From contig NZ_NESD01000001.1 in NCBI RefSeq assembly GCF_003063545.1, positions 496,001 through 560,000 on the forward strand: a DNA stretch of 64,000 nt, written 5' to 3'. The notes beneath the pieces are model-generated. The model was not told the origin of the DNA, ran no database searches, and worked only from the letters and a program-made list of their open reading frames with translations. The stretch is from Limnohabitans sp. Jir61. Lineage in GTDB: Bacteria > Pseudomonadota > Gammaproteobacteria > Burkholderiales > Burkholderiaceae_C. The position numbers were made by a program, and so were the translations under genes. Below, piece after piece: positions 43,378 through 54,867 of this stretch (the first letter of the stretch is position 1; every line of letters starts with the position of its first letter).

Positions 43378-44430
43378 ATGTTAGTGGAACCCAATACCCC
43401 CCTTCAAGCGCACAACACCTTTGGCATTTCAGCCAAAGCGCTGCAACTGGTCCGTGTGCACACCGAAGCCGACGTGCAGGCGGTGCTGGCCGATGCGGCC
43501 TTGGGCGAAGCACCCAAGTTTGTGCTGGGTGGTGGCAGCAACATCGTGCTGACGGGGGATGTGAAACCTTTGGTGCTCAAGGTGGAAATCAAAGGCATGC
43601 GCTTGGTCGAAGAAACCGACAAGGCTTGGGTGGTCGAAGCCGCCGCTGGCGAAAGCTGGCATGACTTGGTGGCATGGACCTTGGACAACGGCTGGCCCGG
43701 CTTAGAGAACATGGCCCTCATTCCTGGCAGCGTGGGCGCGTCGCCCGTGCAAAACATTGGTGCATACGGCGTGGAGCTGCAAGACCGCTTTCACTCGCTG
43801 GACGCGATTGACCTGACCACCGGCCAAACTTTCAGCCTCGATGCCGCGCAATGCGCGTTTGGCTACCGCGACTCGGTGTTCAAGCACGTGAGCAGCGGCC
43901 CGAATGGTTTGGGCTTGGCAGGCAAAGCTTTGATTACCCGCGTGCGGTTCTTGTTGCGCAAAGACTGGAAGCCCGTGCTGGGCTACCTCGACCTTGAACG
44001 CAAAATGGCTGAGACCAGCATCAGCAACCCCACGGCACAACAAATCTTTGAATGGGTGTGTGCCATTCGCCGCGCCAAGCTGCCAGACCCAGCCGTCATT
44101 GGCAATGCAGGCAGCTTCTTCAAAAACCCCACCGTCACCCAAGACCAGTGCGACGACATCATCGCGCGTGAGCCCAAGGTGGTGCACTACCTGCTGGACG
44201 ACGGCCGTATCAAACTGGCAGCAGGTTGGCTGATCGATGCTTGCGGCTGGAAAGGTAAAACCGTGGGCAATGCGGGCGTGTACGAAAAACAAGCCTTGGT
44301 GTTGGTCAACGTCGGTGGCAAAGAGCACCCTTGCACGGGGGGCGAGGTGATGACCTTGGCCAAGGCCATTCAAACCAGCGTGTATGAGCGGTTTGGCATT
44401 CGCTTAGAGCCAGAGCCTGTGGTGGTGTGA
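43378..44430 (+). CDS. murB: UDP-N-acetylenolpyruvoylglucosamine reductase
   Basis: 350-residue FAD enzyme that makes UDP-N-acetylmuramate for peptidoglycan. FAD motif L-G-G-G-S-N-I-V-L near residue 44, A-L-I-P-G-S-V-G-A-S-P-V-Q-N-I-G-A-Y-G near 120, catalytic Ser in G-N-A-G-S-F-F-K-N-P near 243 and the terminal Glu in L-E-P-E. It is the long (type I) form with the extra C-terminal loop region as in E. coli. Single cytosolic protein; convergent with the next gene with a four-base gap. Confidence 0.96.
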   Translation: MLVEPNTPLQAHNTFGISAKALQLVRVHTEADVQAVLADAALGEAPKFVLGGGSNIVLTGDVKPLVLKVEIKGMRLVEETDKAWVVEAAAGESWHDLVAWTLDNGWPGLENMALIPGSVGASPVQNIGAYGVELQDRFHSLDAIDLTTGQTFSLDAAQCAFGYRDSVFKHVSSGPNGLGLAGKALITRVRFLLRKDWKPVLGYLDLERKMAETSISNPTAQQIFEWVCAIRRAKLPDPAVIGNAGSFFKNPTVTQDQCDDIIAREPKVVHYLLDDGRIKLAAGWLIDACGWKGKTVGNAGVYEKQALVLVNVGGKEHPCTGGEVMTLAKAIQTSVYERFGIRLEPEPVVV

Positions 44431-44434
44431 GGCT

Positions 44435-44845
44435 TTATGCCTCTGGCGTGCCCGTGTCTAAGCCGCCTTCAACGAGCTGACGCCTGGCATCTTGTGCGAG
44501 CGCTTGGTATTTCTTTTTGAACACTTGCAGATTTTCCTGTTCGAGTTCTTCCAAATCTAGCAGGGCGTTGTGTGCGCCTTGGGTCGCGCGGATCAGTTCG
44601 TCGAGTTTGAGTTGGATGGCTTCGGTGTCGCGGTTTTGTGTGTTTTGAATCAGAAACACCATCAAGAACGTGACGATGGTGGTGCCCGTGTTGATGACCA
44701 ATTGCCACGTGTCGCTGAAGTCAAACAAAGGACCAGTGATGAGCCAAATCCCGATCACACCCACAGCCAGTGCAAACACATAAGAGCGACCGCTTGTGCG
44801 CGCCGTTTGCTTGGCGAAACGTGCGTACCAGTTTGGATTTTTCAT
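44435..44845 (-). CDS. Low affinity iron permease family protein
   Basis: 136 residues. Two hydrophobic segments (about 22-40 and 50-68) frame the motif W-Q-L-V-I-N-T-G-T-T-I-V-T-F-L-M-V-F-L-I-Q-N-T-Q-N-R-D, in which the N-T-x-T-x-x-x-T-F-x-x-x-F-x-x-Q-N-x-Q-N-R-D pattern is the family mark. A helical Glu/Gln-rich cytosolic tail follows. The name comes from a yeast iron permease; iron transport by bacterial members is not established. Confidence 0.85.
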   Translation of the reverse strand: MKNPNWYARFAKQTARTSGRSYVFALAVGVIGIWLITGPLFDFSDTWQLVINTGTTIVTFLMVFLIQNTQNRDTEAIQLKLDELIRATQGAHNALLDLEELEQENLQVFKKKYQALAQDARRQLVEGGLDTGTPEA

Positions 44846-44890
44846 GGCGATCTCCGTGCAATGCAGATGTGGCCATCATCCTCCAAATAA

Positions 44891-44916
44891 AAAAAGCGAC
44901 CCAAAGGTCGCTTTTT
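44891..44916 (-). terminator. Terminator after argG
   Basis: Stem AAAAAGCGACC / GGTCGCTTTTT with a four-base loop and a T run on the minus strand, 21 bases after the argG stop. Confidence 0.92.
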
Positions 44917-44936
44917 GATTGGGGGTGCAGAAGTGA

Positions 44937-46295
<1,359 letters not shown>

Positions 46296-46613
46296 TCAAC
46301 CGAAGTGGCAGATGTAGTGGTAAGGCTCGGTCACGCGAATGTCGAACTTCGAGTTGCCTGGCACATTGAATTTTTCGCCAGCGCTGGACTTGACCCAGTC
46401 TTGGCTGCCGTCGAGTTTGTATTCACAAAAACCAGCCACGCACTCCATCACTTCGGGAGCTGCAGTATTGAAGGTGAGGGTGGCAGGCAAGATGACGCCG
46501 ACCGACAGCTTGGTGCCGTTGGCTGTGGTGATGGCGTGGCTGATGCACTTGCCGTCAAAAAACACATTGGCTTTGGTGGTGATGCTGACGCTGTCGATTT
46601 TTTCTGTGGTCAT
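46296..46613 (-). CDS. ppnP: Pyrimidine/purine nucleoside phosphorylase PpnP
   Basis: 105-residue cupin-like protein of the YaiE/PpnP family (DUF1255), which cleaves several nucleosides with phosphate to base and ribose 1-phosphate. Features: N-V-F-F-D-G-K-C-I-S-H (16-26), G-V-I-L-P-A-T-L-T-F near 38 and F-x-V-P-G-N-S-K-F-D-I-R near 82. The length is as expected. It may supply free bases to the purine deaminase at 6463-7512, though the two are far apart. Confidence 0.92.
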   Translation of the reverse strand: MTTEKIDSVSITTKANVFFDGKCISHAITTANGTKLSVGVILPATLTFNTAAPEVMECVAGFCEYKLDGSQDWVKSSAGEKFNVPGNSKFDIRVTEPYHYICHFG

Positions 46614-46667
46614 GGTGTGCGCTCGGTATGAATTGCAAAACCGTAGATTTTAGGTGACCCAAAACAA

Positions 46668-46692
46668 CAAAAGCCGCTGAAGGCGGCTTTTG
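46668..46692 (-). terminator. Terminator after the glycine-zipper gene
   Basis: Stem CAAAAGCCGC / GCGGCTTTTG with a five-base loop between the glycine-zipper gene and ppnP; on the minus strand it is followed by TTGTTTTG. Confidence 0.78.
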
Positions 46693-46728
46693 CTTATGAA
46701 TCACACCAAAACTGGCGTGATGACTGGC

Positions 46729-47268
46729 TTAGTAGCGTGGTGCAGAGCCGGGTGGCGGCACGTTGCTGTAGCTGGTGTTGGCCGCTGGGGCCATGGGGGT
46801 GATTTGCAAACGCACGGTTGGGCCTGGGTCTTGAGGCATTTGCACGGTGTATTGCTTGCCAGCGAACTCGTAAACCACGTTGTATGCCATGGTGCGGTTC
46901 TCATAGAACATTTGCTGACTGCAGCTTTGCACGTTTTTCACTTCCGGGGTGCCAGGGCCTTCAACGTTGTCACCCATGATGGCACCGCCAAAAATACCAG
47001 CCATAGTGGCCAAGGCGCGACCTGAGCCATTGCCGATTTGGTTACCAATTGCACCACCTGCGATGGCACCCATTGCAGCACCTGCACCGGACTTTTGACC
47101 ACCGGTCACCACTTGTTGGTTGTTACACACTTGGCGTGGCACGGCTACTTGTTGAATGATGGGGGTGCTGGAAATGACTTTGCCCACTTCTTGAGCTTGC
47201 ACTGAAACAGATGCGAACACGGTCATCAAACCGGCGAGCAAGGTGTTTTGAATAGATGATTTTTTCAT
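46729..47268 (-). CDS. Glycine zipper 2TM domain outer membrane protein (SlyB-like)
   Basis: 179-residue envelope protein. Signal peptide M-K-K-S-S-I... ends near V-Q-A-Q (25). The glycine zipper (about 59-100), G-A-G-A-A-M-G-A-I-A-G-G-A-I-G-N-Q-I-G, matches the Rick_17kDa/SlyB type. A beta-rich C-terminal part with Y-E-F-A-G-K-Q-Y-T-V-Q-M-P-Q-D-P-G follows. Homologues keep outer-membrane integrity under stress. AAGGG lies before ATG 47268; an open frame further upstream to 47571 lies over the next gene and is not used. Confidence 0.88.
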   Translation of the reverse strand: MKKSSIQNTLLAGLMTVFASVSVQAQEVGKVISSTPIIQQVAVPRQVCNNQQVVTGGQKSGAGAAMGAIAGGAIGNQIGNGSGRALATMAGIFGGAIMGDNVEGPGTPEVKNVQSCSQQMFYENRTMAYNVVYEFAGKQYTVQMPQDPGPTVRLQITPMAPAANTSYSNVPPPGSAPRY

Positions 47269-47354
47269 GGGGTATCCCTTTTTAACTTGGCAGAAGTGTA
47301 GTGCGTTGCTTGCGATGCACTGTAAAGCGGTGGTAAAACTTGCTTGGAAAAAGA

Positions 47355-47714
47355 TCACCCTACAACGCGAGTCCAAGCTTCTGGGTTGACGCCCGCGATC
47401 ACGGTTTGCCCTTTGACCAAGACGGGGCGCTTCACCACACTGGCGTGTTCCAACATCAAGGCGCGGGCGGATGCGTTGTCCACCACGCTGGCTTGCAAGG
47501 CAGCGTCTAGCTTGCGCCACGTGGTGCCTTTGCGGTTGACCAGCACATCCCAGCTCACATGTTTGAGCCACAGGTCGACGGCCTCGGGCGGCACGCCTTG
47601 TTTTTTGAAATCATGAAACACGTAATCAACGCCATGATCTGTCAGCCACACGCGGGCTTTTTTGACGCTATCGCAGTTGGGAATGCCGTAAACGGTAATG
47701 GTAGTTTTGCTCAT
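47355..47714 (-). CDS. ArsC/Spx family protein (YffB-like)
   Basis: 119-residue thioredoxin-fold protein of the ArsC/Spx/YffB family. N-terminal Y-G-I-P-N-C-D-S-V-K-K-A-R has the Cys (14) in C-D-S-V rather than a C-x-x-C pair; W-R-K-L-D and K-R-P-V-L-V near residue 95 (the usual R-P in arsenate reductases) are kept. No ars operon is nearby, so a YffB-type glutathione-dependent role is more likely than arsenic resistance. Divergent from folC. Confidence 0.87.
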   Translation of the reverse strand: MSKTTITVYGIPNCDSVKKARVWLTDHGVDYVFHDFKKQGVPPEAVDLWLKHVSWDVLVNRKGTTWRKLDAALQASVVDNASARALMLEHASVVKRPVLVKGQTVIAGVNPEAWTRVVG

Positions 47715-47770
47715 GGGGCTGAATCATGCCGCAAACCGAAGGGGCGACGGCAGTGGGCGACAATTGGATA

Positions 47771-49069
47771 ATGAATTCACTAGCCAGTTGGCTCGCGCAT
47801 TGCGAGCGTTTGCACCCCAAAAACATCGACATGGGCCTAGAGCGTGTGCGCACCGTGGCCGAGCGCATGGCGCTTAAGTTTGATTGCCCCGTCATCACTG
47901 TGGCGGGCACCAACGGCAAGGGCTCGACCTGCGCCATGTTGGAGGCCTGTTTGCTTGAAGCGGGCTACCGCCCCAGTGTCTACACCTCGCCGCATTTGGT
48001 GCATTTCCAAGAGCGCTGCCGGGTGCATGGCGAAACCGTCCAGCCCGATGACTTGTTGCCGCATTTTGAAAAAGTAGAAGCCGCGCGTACCCAAGACAGT
48101 GAGGTGTCACTCACTTACTTCGAGTTTACGACCTTGGCGATTTTGAGTTTGATGGCCTCATCGCCCATCGACGTGGCGATTCTTGAAGTGGGCTTGGGCG
48201 GCCGCTTGGATGCGGTGAATGTGATTGACCCGACTTGCTCGATCATCACCAGCATCGATTTGGATCACATGGATTTTTTGGGCGACGACCGCGAAACCAT
48301 TGGCCGCGAGAAGGCGGGCATCATGCGCACGGGCCGACCCGTGATCGTGAGCGATCCAGTGCCGCCGCAAAGCGTGATTGACCACGCCACCGAAATTGGC
48401 GCAGACCTGTGGCTGTTTGGCCGTGACTTCAACTTCACCGGCGACAAACAGCAGTGGGGCTGGGCAGGGCGTGGCCGCCGTTACAGCGGCTTGGCTTATC
48501 CCGCGTTGCGCGGGGCCAACCAGCTGGTGAACGCCAGCGGCGTGTTGGCCGCGCTTGAAGCCTTGCGCAGCGAGATGCCAGTGACTGCTCAAGCCATCCG
48601 CAACGGGCTGGCGATGGTGGAGTTGCCAGGGCGCTTCCAGATCGTTCCGGGTCAGCCCGCGCTGGTGTTTGACGTGGCGCACAACGCACACGCCGTGGCG
48701 GCACTGACCGAAAACCTAGATGCCATGGGCTTTTATCCCACCACCCATGTCGTGTTTGGCGCCATGGCCGACAAAGATGTGGCGCCTATGCTGGCGCGTG
48801 TGGGCCCTTTGGTGGACCGTTGGTATTTTTGCGATTTGCCTACCGAACGCGCAGCCAAAGCCACGCAACTGCAAGAAGTTTGGCAGGCTGGTAACACCCG
48901 CAAAGACGTGCAAGCCAGCACACACCCCGGCCCACAAGCTGCGCTGGACGCCGCGGTGGCTGCGGCAGACCCCGCTGATAGAATTGTGGTCTTCGGATCG
49001 TTCTTCACGGTCGGGGGGATTTTGGCGAATGGCATCCCCCGTTTAGACGCCCCACATTTGAGCTCCTGA
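47771..49069 (+). CDS. folC: Bifunctional folylpolyglutamate synthase / dihydrofolate synthase
   Basis: 432-residue Mur-ligase-family enzyme that adds glutamate to dihydropteroate and folates. P-loop V-A-G-T-N-G-K-G-S-T near residue 45, Y-T-S-P-H-L-V-H-F near 75, G-L-G-G-R-L-D-A-V-N near 140, D-H-x-D-F-L-G near 160 and the C-terminal F-D-V-A-H-N-A-H-A. ATG 47771 starts at N-S-L-A-S-W-L, where FolC proteins begin, and leaves 56 bases for promoters of the divergent gene; ATG 47726 is the alternative. Followed by the SPOR protein after 12 bases. Confidence 0.93.
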   Translation: MNSLASWLAHCERLHPKNIDMGLERVRTVAERMALKFDCPVITVAGTNGKGSTCAMLEACLLEAGYRPSVYTSPHLVHFQERCRVHGETVQPDDLLPHFEKVEAARTQDSEVSLTYFEFTTLAILSLMASSPIDVAILEVGLGGRLDAVNVIDPTCSIITSIDLDHMDFLGDDRETIGREKAGIMRTGRPVIVSDPVPPQSVIDHATEIGADLWLFGRDFNFTGDKQQWGWAGRGRRYSGLAYPALRGANQLVNASGVLAALEALRSEMPVTAQAIRNGLAMVELPGRFQIVPGQPALVFDVAHNAHAVAALTENLDAMGFYPTTHVVFGAMADKDVAPMLARVGPLVDRWYFCDLPTERAAKATQLQEVWQAGNTRKDVQASTHPGPQAALDAAVAAADPADRIVVFGSFFTVGGILANGIPRLDAPHLSS

Positions 49070-49081
49070 GACCCCATTCAC

Positions 49082-49864
49082 ATGGCTTTTTTCAAGTTTC
49101 GACTGCCCGGTCAAGCGACCAGCGAGCCGCAAGGCAACTCCAGCAACACCCCCGCTGAGAGCGTCGACGCCATGCGTCGACGCGCCCGCCACCGTTTGAT
49201 TGGCGCTTCGGTGCTGGTCGTGTTAGGCGTGATTGGTTTCCCTGTCTTGTTTGACACCCAGCCACGCCCAGTGTCAGTCGACATTGCGGTTGACATTCCA
49301 GACCGTGCAACTGCCAAGCCTTTGGTGGATACCTCTAAGCAAAAACCGCTGTCTGCTTCTGCAGGGTTAGATGCCAAAGAAGAGGTGGTGCCTGATGCCA
49401 AACCTGAAGTGCAGACCGAGAGCAAGCCCGAGCCAAAAGCAGAAGCCAAGGCCGACGTGAAGCCTGAAGCAGCCTTGGCTGCTGCAGCGGCAGTGGCTGC
49501 TGTTGTGCCCAAGGCTGAAACGAAGCTGGAGCCAGCCAAAACGGAAACCAAGCCCGCCGTTAAGCCAGAAGTCAAAGCCGAAACAAAGGCTGACGCTAAA
49601 CCTGCATCTAAGCCCAGCGATACCAAAGACACAGGCGCTCGCTTTGTGGTGCAAGCAGGCACCTTCTCGGACGATGGCAAGTTGCGCGAAACGCGCAGCA
49701 AGCTAGAAAAGGCAGGCATTACCACGTATACCCAAGTCATCGAAGGTAAAGATGGCCGCCGCGTGCGTGTGCGCGTAGGCCCATTCACCAGCCGCGACGA
49801 AGCCGACAAAGTGGCACGCAAGATCAAGCAGCTGTCTTTGCAGCCGCAAGTCTTGACGCTGTAA
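49082..49864 (+). CDS. SPOR domain-containing membrane protein (DedD-like)
   Basis: 260-residue bitopic inner-membrane protein. A cytosolic N-terminus with R-R-R-A-R-H-R precedes one transmembrane helix (about 39-56). The periplasmic linker (95-180) is low-complexity, made of Lys/Pro/Glu/Ala units such as A-E-T-K and K-P-E. The last 75 residues form a SPOR domain (F-V-V-Q-A-G-T-F-S-D ... R-V-R-V-G-P-F) that binds denuded glycan strands at the division septum. It has the layout of E. coli DedD, and DedD is also found between folC and cvpA, as here. Confidence 0.92.
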   Translation: MAFFKFRLPGQATSEPQGNSSNTPAESVDAMRRRARHRLIGASVLVVLGVIGFPVLFDTQPRPVSVDIAVDIPDRATAKPLVDTSKQKPLSASAGLDAKEEVVPDAKPEVQTESKPEPKAEAKADVKPEAALAAAAAVAAVVPKAETKLEPAKTETKPAVKPEVKAETKADAKPASKPSDTKDTGARFVVQAGTFSDDGKLRETRSKLEKAGITTYTQVIEGKDGRRVRVRVGPFTSRDEADKVARKIKQLSLQPQVLTL

Positions 49865-49874
49865 CGCGCCCGTT

Positions 49875-50369
49875 ATGCAGACGCTTTCGGCCGTAGATTG
49901 GATTCTGCTGGCCGTTTTGGGCCTGTCGTTGCTGCTCGGTATGTGGCGCGGCATCGTGCAAGAGGTGTTGTCTCTCGTCGGTTGGGTGGCTGCGTTTTAT
50001 GTGTCGCAGATGTATGCCCCAGTCGCAGCCGCTTGGTTACCCATGGAGGGCAGCAGCCAGATGTTGCGCTACGCCGCTGGCTTTGTGGTGGTGTTTGTGG
50101 CGGTGCTCGTGGTTACGGCATTGGTCAGTTGGACCATCAAGAAGCTGTTGTCAGCGGTTGGCTTAGGTTTATTGGACCGATTCCTCGGCAGCTTGTTTGG
50201 ATTGATGCGCGGCGTGGTTATTTTGTTGGCTGTGACTGTGTTTGTGGGCATGACGCCCATGCGTGAAACCGAGGCTTGGAAGCAAGCGCAGGGCACGCAA
50301 TGGTTGCAACAGTTTTTGCATGTGTTGAAGCCGGTGTTACCGGCTGATTTTGGAAAGTACCTCCCCTAA
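49875..50369 (+). CDS. cvpA: CvpA family membrane protein
   Basis: 164 residues with four hydrophobic segments and [14 protein letters not shown] near residue 25 and a [14 protein letters not shown] loop near 100, both family marks. In E. coli it is needed for colicin V release and for envelope tolerance of bile. Its stop overlaps the purF start by one base (TAATG), the same order as in E. coli. Confidence 0.92.
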   Translation: MQTLSAVDWILLAVLGLSLLLGMWRGIVQEVLSLVGWVAAFYVSQMYAPVAAAWLPMEGSSQMLRYAAGFVVVFVAVLVVTALVSWTIKKLLSAVGLGLLDRFLGSLFGLMRGVVILLAVTVFVGMTPMRETEAWKQAQGTQWLQQFLHVLKPVLPADFGKYLP

Positions 50370-51883
50370 TGTGTGGCATCGTCGGCGTTGCAAGCAACGC
50401 ACCTGTGAACCAGTTGATTTATGACGCCTTGTTGCTCTTGCAGCACCGAGGCCAAGATGCCGCAGGCATCGTGACCCAGCTGGACCGTAAATTCTTCATG
50501 CACAAAGCCAAGGGCATGGTGCGTGACGTGTTTCGCACCCGCAACATGCGCGCCTTGCCTGGCAACAACGGCTTGGGCCAAGTGCGTTATCCCACTGCGG
50601 GCAATGCCTTCAGCGAAGAAGAAGCGCAGCCTTTTTATGTGAACGCGCCGTATGGTTTGGTGCTGGTGCACAACGGCAATCTGACCAACGCCCATGCTTT
50701 GAAAGCCGAGCTGTTTTCTGAAGACCATCGTCACATCAACACCGAGAGTGACTCTGAGGTCTTGCTCAACGTATTGGCGCACGAGATTGACAAAACCACA
50801 CGTGGCTTGCCTTTGAAGCCAGCTGATGTGTTTGAAGCCGTGCGACGCGTGCACCGCCGCATCAAAGGCTCTTACGCCGTGGTGTCCATGATTGCCGGCC
50901 ACGGCTTGTTGGCCTTCCGCGATCCGTTTGGCATTCGCCCTTTGTGCATTGGCCGTGGCGCAGATGGCACCTACATGGTGGCGAGTGAATCAGTGGCGTT
51001 GGATGGCACAGGCCATGTGTTTGAGCGGGATATTGCGCCGGGCGAAGCGGTGTTCATTGACCTCGCAGGCCAAGCCCACTTCATGCAATGCGCCGATGCG
51101 CCGCAGCTCAAGCCTTGTATTTTTGAATACGTGTACTTGGCCCGCCCTGATTCGACGATGGATGGCATTTCTGTGTACCAAGCCCGCTTGAACTTGGGCG
51201 AGACCTTGGCCAAACGCGTGATTTCGGTTGTGCCGCCAACCGACATTGACGTGATCATCCCGATCCCTGAGTCCAGCCGCCCCAGCGCCACACAGCTGGC
51301 GCATCTGTTGGGTGTGCCTTACCGTGAAGGGTTTGTAAAAAACCGATACGTGGGCCGCACCTTCATCATGCCTGGTCAAGGCGTGCGCAAAAAATCTGTG
51401 CGCCAAAAGCTCAACGTGATTGCCAGCGAATTCAAAGGCCGCAACGTGCTGCTGGTGGATGATTCCATCGTGCGTGGCACAACCAGCCGCGAGATTGTGC
51501 AAATGGCCCGCGACGCCGGTGCGCGCAAGGTGTACTTGGCCAGCGCTGCGCCGCCTGTGCGCTTTCCTAACGTGTACGGCATCGACATGCCTACGCCCGA
51601 AGAACTGGTGGCGCATGACCGCACCATCGACCAAATTCGTGAGTTGATTGGCTGCGACGCCTTGATTTACCAAGACGTGGATGCCATGAAGCAAGCTGTG
51701 CGCGATGCTACAGCAGGCTCTGCACCCAAGCTTGATGGCTTTGATGCCTCATGCTTTGACGGCGTGTATGTGACGGGCGATGTGTCTGTGGGCGATATCG
51801 CGCGCTTGAACGAAAAACGCGTGGGTACGGAAGAGGGCGCTGAAGATAACTCGCGCCTCGCTTTGCCCAACCACTCGGAGTAA
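50369..51883 (+). CDS. purF: Amidophosphoribosyltransferase
   Basis: 504-residue first enzyme of purine synthesis (PRPP plus glutamine to phosphoribosylamine). Starts with the processed catalytic Cys2 (M-C-G-I-V-G-V). The glutaminase domain runs to about 230 with H-R-G-Q-D-A-A-G near 30; the PRTase domain has the PRPP motif [14 protein letters not shown] near 365. Cytosolic tetramer. Followed by metZ after seven bases. Confidence 0.97.
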   Translation: MCGIVGVASNAPVNQLIYDALLLLQHRGQDAAGIVTQLDRKFFMHKAKGMVRDVFRTRNMRALPGNNGLGQVRYPTAGNAFSEEEAQPFYVNAPYGLVLVHNGNLTNAHALKAELFSEDHRHINTESDSEVLLNVLAHEIDKTTRGLPLKPADVFEAVRRVHRRIKGSYAVVSMIAGHGLLAFRDPFGIRPLCIGRGADGTYMVASESVALDGTGHVFERDIAPGEAVFIDLAGQAHFMQCADAPQLKPCIFEYVYLARPDSTMDGISVYQARLNLGETLAKRVISVVPPTDIDVIIPIPESSRPSATQLAHLLGVPYREGFVKNRYVGRTFIMPGQGVRKKSVRQKLNVIASEFKGRNVLLVDDSIVRGTTSREIVQMARDAGARKVYLASAAPPVRFPNVYGIDMPTPEELVAHDRTIDQIRELIGCDALIYQDVDAMKQAVRDATAGSAPKLDGFDASCFDGVYVTGDVSVGDIARLNEKRVGTEEGAEDNSRLALPNHSE

Positions 51884-51890
51884 ACAAGCC

Positions 51891-53102
51891 ATGAGCCAAC
51901 ACCCTTTGCCCACTGATTTGCATTTAGAAACTTTGGCCGTGCGCTTGGCTGCTGATCGCAGCCAATACGGTGAAAACTCAGAAGCTTTGTACCTGACCAG
52001 CGGTTATGTGCAGCCTTCAGCCGAAGCCTCGGCGCGCCGCTTTGCAGGCGAAGAAGACGGCTACACCTACGGACGTTCGGGTAACCCCACGGTGAGCAGC
52101 TTTGAAATGCGCTTGGCCGCCTTAGAGGGCAGCGAGGCCGCTTTGGCTACATCGTCCGGCATGTCTTCGGTCATGTTGATGTTGTTCAGCTTGCTCAAAG
52201 CAGGCGACCATGTGGTGTATTCGCAGTCGATGTTTGGCTCGACCTTGAAGCTCATTGGTTCTGAGTTCGCACGCTTTGGCGTGGAGTCCACCGTGGTGTC
52301 GCAAACCGATTTGGGCGCATGGAAAGCGGCCATTCGCCCCAACACCAAAATTTTGTTTGCCGAAACGCCCACCAACCCCTTGACCGAGGTGTGCGATATC
52401 GCTGCCTTGGCTGACATGGCACACAACGCTGGCGCTTTGCTGGCGGTCGACAACTGTTTTGCCACGCCTATCTTGCAGCGCCCCATGGCCATGGGCGCAG
52501 ACATCGTCATGCACTCAGGCACCAAGTATTTGGATGGCCAAGGCCGCGTGATGGCGGGTGCTTTGTGTGCCAGCGAAAAGCTCATCAAAGAAAAGCTGCT
52601 GCCTGTCATGAAAAACAGCGGCATGGTGCTTTCACCTTTCAATGCATGGGTGGTGCTCAAAGGTTTGGAGACGCTCGACATTCGCATGCGTGCCCAAAGT
52701 GCGCATGCCCACGCGATGGCCCAGTGGTTGGAGCAGCATCCTGCTGTGTCCCGCGTGTATTACCCAGGCTTGGCCTCTCACCCACAGCACGACTTGGCAT
52801 TGAAGCAAATGTCGGGCATGGGAGGCGCGGTGTTGTCGTTTGATGTGAAGGCAGCTGACCCACAGCAAGCGCGCACCCGTGCGTTCCATGTGCTCGACAG
52901 TTTGCGCACGCTCTCGCTGTGTACCAACTTGGGCGACACCAAAACTTTGCTCACACACCCCGCTAGCACCTCGCACGGCAAGCTGTCGGAAGACCAACGC
53001 CAAGCCGCTGGCATTGGTCAAGGCATGATTCGCTTGGCCGCCGGCCTTGAGCATTTAGACGACATGAAGGCCGACTTGTTGCGCGGCCTCGATACCCTTT
53101 GA
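51891..53102 (+). CDS. metZ: O-succinylhomoserine sulfhydrylase
   Basis: 403-residue PLP enzyme of the Cys/Met metabolism family. It makes homocysteine from O-succinylhomoserine and sulfide. PLP Lys lies in [12 protein letters not shown] near residue 209; Y-G-R-S-G-N-P-T near 60 and E-T-P-T-N-P near 158 are typical. The K-Y-L-D-G-Q-G-R context and the purF neighbour match metZ of beta- and gammaproteobacteria rather than metB. Gap to gltX is 13 bases. Confidence 0.94.
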   Translation: MSQHPLPTDLHLETLAVRLAADRSQYGENSEALYLTSGYVQPSAEASARRFAGEEDGYTYGRSGNPTVSSFEMRLAALEGSEAALATSSGMSSVMLMLFSLLKAGDHVVYSQSMFGSTLKLIGSEFARFGVESTVVSQTDLGAWKAAIRPNTKILFAETPTNPLTEVCDIAALADMAHNAGALLAVDNCFATPILQRPMAMGADIVMHSGTKYLDGQGRVMAGALCASEKLIKEKLLPVMKNSGMVLSPFNAWVVLKGLETLDIRMRAQSAHAHAMAQWLEQHPAVSRVYYPGLASHPQHDLALKQMSGMGGAVLSFDVKAADPQQARTRAFHVLDSLRTLSLCTNLGDTKTLLTHPASTSHGKLSEDQRQAAGIGQGMIRLAAGLEHLDDMKADLLRGLDTL

Positions 53103-53115
53103 TTTTTATTTCTGC

Positions 53116-54504
53116 ATGACCAAAATTCGTACCCGTTTCGCGCCATCTCCCACTGGCTTTATTCACCTCGGCAACATTCGCTCGGCTTTGTACCCATGGG
53201 CGTTTGCACGCGCCACCGGTGGCGACTTTATCTTGCGTATTGAAGACACCGACCTCGAGCGTTCTAACCAAGCCTCGGTGGACGTCATCATCGAAGGCAT
53301 GAAGTGGTTGGGCCTCGATCACGACGAAGGCCCGTTCTACCAAATGCAACGCATGGACCGCTACAAGGCTGTGTTGGAAGAACTCAAAGCCGGTGGTCAT
53401 GTCTACCCCTGCTACATGAGCATGGAAGAGCTCGACGCACTGCGCGAGCAGCAAATGGCCAACAAAGAAAAGCCACGCTACAACGGCACATGGCGCCCCG
53501 AGCCAGGCAAGACCTTGCCTGCGATTCCCGAAGGCGTGAAGCCTGTGCTGCGCTTTAAAAACCCACAAGGCGGCTCGGTCGTGTGGGAAGACAAAGTCAA
53601 AGGCCGTATTGAAATCAGCAACGACGAGTTAGACGACTTGGTCATTGCCCGCCCCGACGGCACACCCACCTACAACTTCTGCGTGGTGGTGGACGACATT
53701 GACATGGCCATCACCCACGTCATTCGTGGCGACGATCATGTCAACAACACACCGCGTCAAATCAACATTTTCAAAGCACTGGGCAAAGACACGCCTGTGT
53801 ATGCCCACTTGCCCACCGTGCTCAACGAGCAAGGCGAGAAGATGAGCAAACGCAATGGCGCAAAAGCCGTCACGCAATACCGCGACGAAGGCTACTTGCC
53901 CGATGCCATGGTCAACTACCTCGCACGTTTGGGTTGGAGCCACGGTGATGACGAAATTTTCAGTCGCGCACAGTTCTTAGAGTGGTTCAACCTTGACCAC
54001 CTCGGCCGCAGCGCTGCACAGTTTGACGAAGCCAAGCTCAAATGGGTGAACGCCCAGCATTTGAAAGCCATGGCCGATGACGCGCTCGCACCTTTGGTGA
54101 GCGCCGAGTTGGCCAAGCGTGGCATCACCGCCGACGACCGTTTGCCTGCCATTTGTGGCTTGTTCAAAGACCGTTGCGACACCTTGTTGGTCTTGGCCGA
54201 CTGGGCAGGTGCTTTCTACAACGACGTGACCCCGCAAGCTGACGATGTAGCCAAACACATCACACCTGCTGTGTTGCCTGCACTCGATGCCTTGGCTACC
54301 AAGCTCGGCTCATTGGCCGAGTGGAGCACAGCCAACGTGAGCGCAGCGTTCAAAGAAGTGTTGACAGAGCAGGGTTTGAAAATGCCGCAGCTCGCCATGC
54401 CAGTGCGCGTGTTGGTCATGGGCACGCCTCAAACACCGTCTGTGGATGCCGTGCTTTTCCTGTGTGGAAAAGAAAAAGTTTTAGCGCGTTTGACCAAACG
54501 CTAA
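53116..54504 (+). CDS. gltX: Glutamyl-tRNA synthetase
   Basis: 462-residue class I aminoacyl-tRNA synthetase. HIGH-type motif [11 protein letters not shown] (10-20), K-M-S-K-R motif [10 protein letters not shown] near 240, G-D-D-H-V-N-N-T near 205 for the ATP pocket, and a helical anticodon domain. Its last codons carry the -35 box of the following tRNA operon, which includes tRNA-Glu, its substrate. Confidence 0.97.
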   Translation: MTKIRTRFAPSPTGFIHLGNIRSALYPWAFARATGGDFILRIEDTDLERSNQASVDVIIEGMKWLGLDHDEGPFYQMQRMDRYKAVLEELKAGGHVYPCYMSMEELDALREQQMANKEKPRYNGTWRPEPGKTLPAIPEGVKPVLRFKNPQGGSVVWEDKVKGRIEISNDELDDLVIARPDGTPTYNFCVVVDDIDMAITHVIRGDDHVNNTPRQINIFKALGKDTPVYAHLPTVLNEQGEKMSKRNGAKAVTQYRDEGYLPDAMVNYLARLGWSHGDDEIFSRAQFLEWFNLDHLGRSAAQFDEAKLKWVNAQHLKAMADDALAPLVSAELAKRGITADDRLPAICGLFKDRCDTLLVLADWAGAFYNDVTPQADDVAKHITPAVLPALDALATKLGSLAEWSTANVSAAFKEVLTEQGLKMPQLAMPVRVLVMGTPQTPSVDAVLFLCGKEKVLARLTKR

Positions 54505-54519
54505 AATTCTTGATATACT
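54490..54519 (+). promoter_or_regulatory. Sigma-70 promoter for the tRNA-Ala-Glu-Asp operon
   Basis: TTGACC (54490-54495) and TATACT (54514-54519) are 18 bases apart; the -35 box lies within the last codons of gltX. Expected start is near 54526, followed by tRNA-Ala at 54539. Confidence 0.82.
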
Positions 54520-54538
54520 ATCGTTCTCGACACCCAAC

Positions 54539-54614
<76 letters not shown>

Positions 54615-54653
54615 AAAATGTCGAGAAGTTTCTAAAGAAACAGTCCAGGTTTT

Positions 54654-54729
54654 GACCCTATCGTCTAGAGGCCTAGGACATCACCCTTTCACGGTGAGTA
54701 CCGGGGTTCGAATCCCCGTAGGGTCGCCA
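54654..54729 (+). tRNA. tRNA-Glu (TTC)
   Basis: 76 bases, CCA encoded. Acceptor GACCCTA / TAGGGTC, anticodon loop CTTTCAC giving TTC, T-arm GGGGTTCGAATCCCC. Charged by gltX just upstream. Confidence 0.97.
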
Positions 54730-54787
54730 AGTTTTGTAGCACTTGGCTTTGGTTGCGAAAGCAGCTGAGCAAAAGTTACAGCTACCA

Positions 54788-54864
54788 GGAGTGGTAGTTC
54801 AGTTGGTTAGAATACCGGCCTGTCACGCCGGGGGTCGCGGGTTCGAGTCCCGTCCACTCCGCCA
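54788..54864 (+). tRNA. tRNA-Asp (GTC)
   Basis: 77 bases, CCA encoded. Acceptor GGAGTGG / CCACTCC, anticodon GTC in loop CTGTCAC, T-arm CGGGTTCGAGTCCCG. Last of the operon; a terminator follows at once. Confidence 0.97.
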
Positions 54865-54867
54865 AAT

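Noticed and set aside
47269..47571. Upstream extension of the glycine-zipper frame
   Set aside because: It overlaps the ArsC/Spx-like gene; the signal peptide and ribosome site fix the start at 47268.
49340..49620. Repeat array in the SPOR gene as a mobile or CRISPR-like element
   Set aside because: It is low-complexity coding for Lys/Pro/Glu/Ala linker units with no constant repeat or spacer length.
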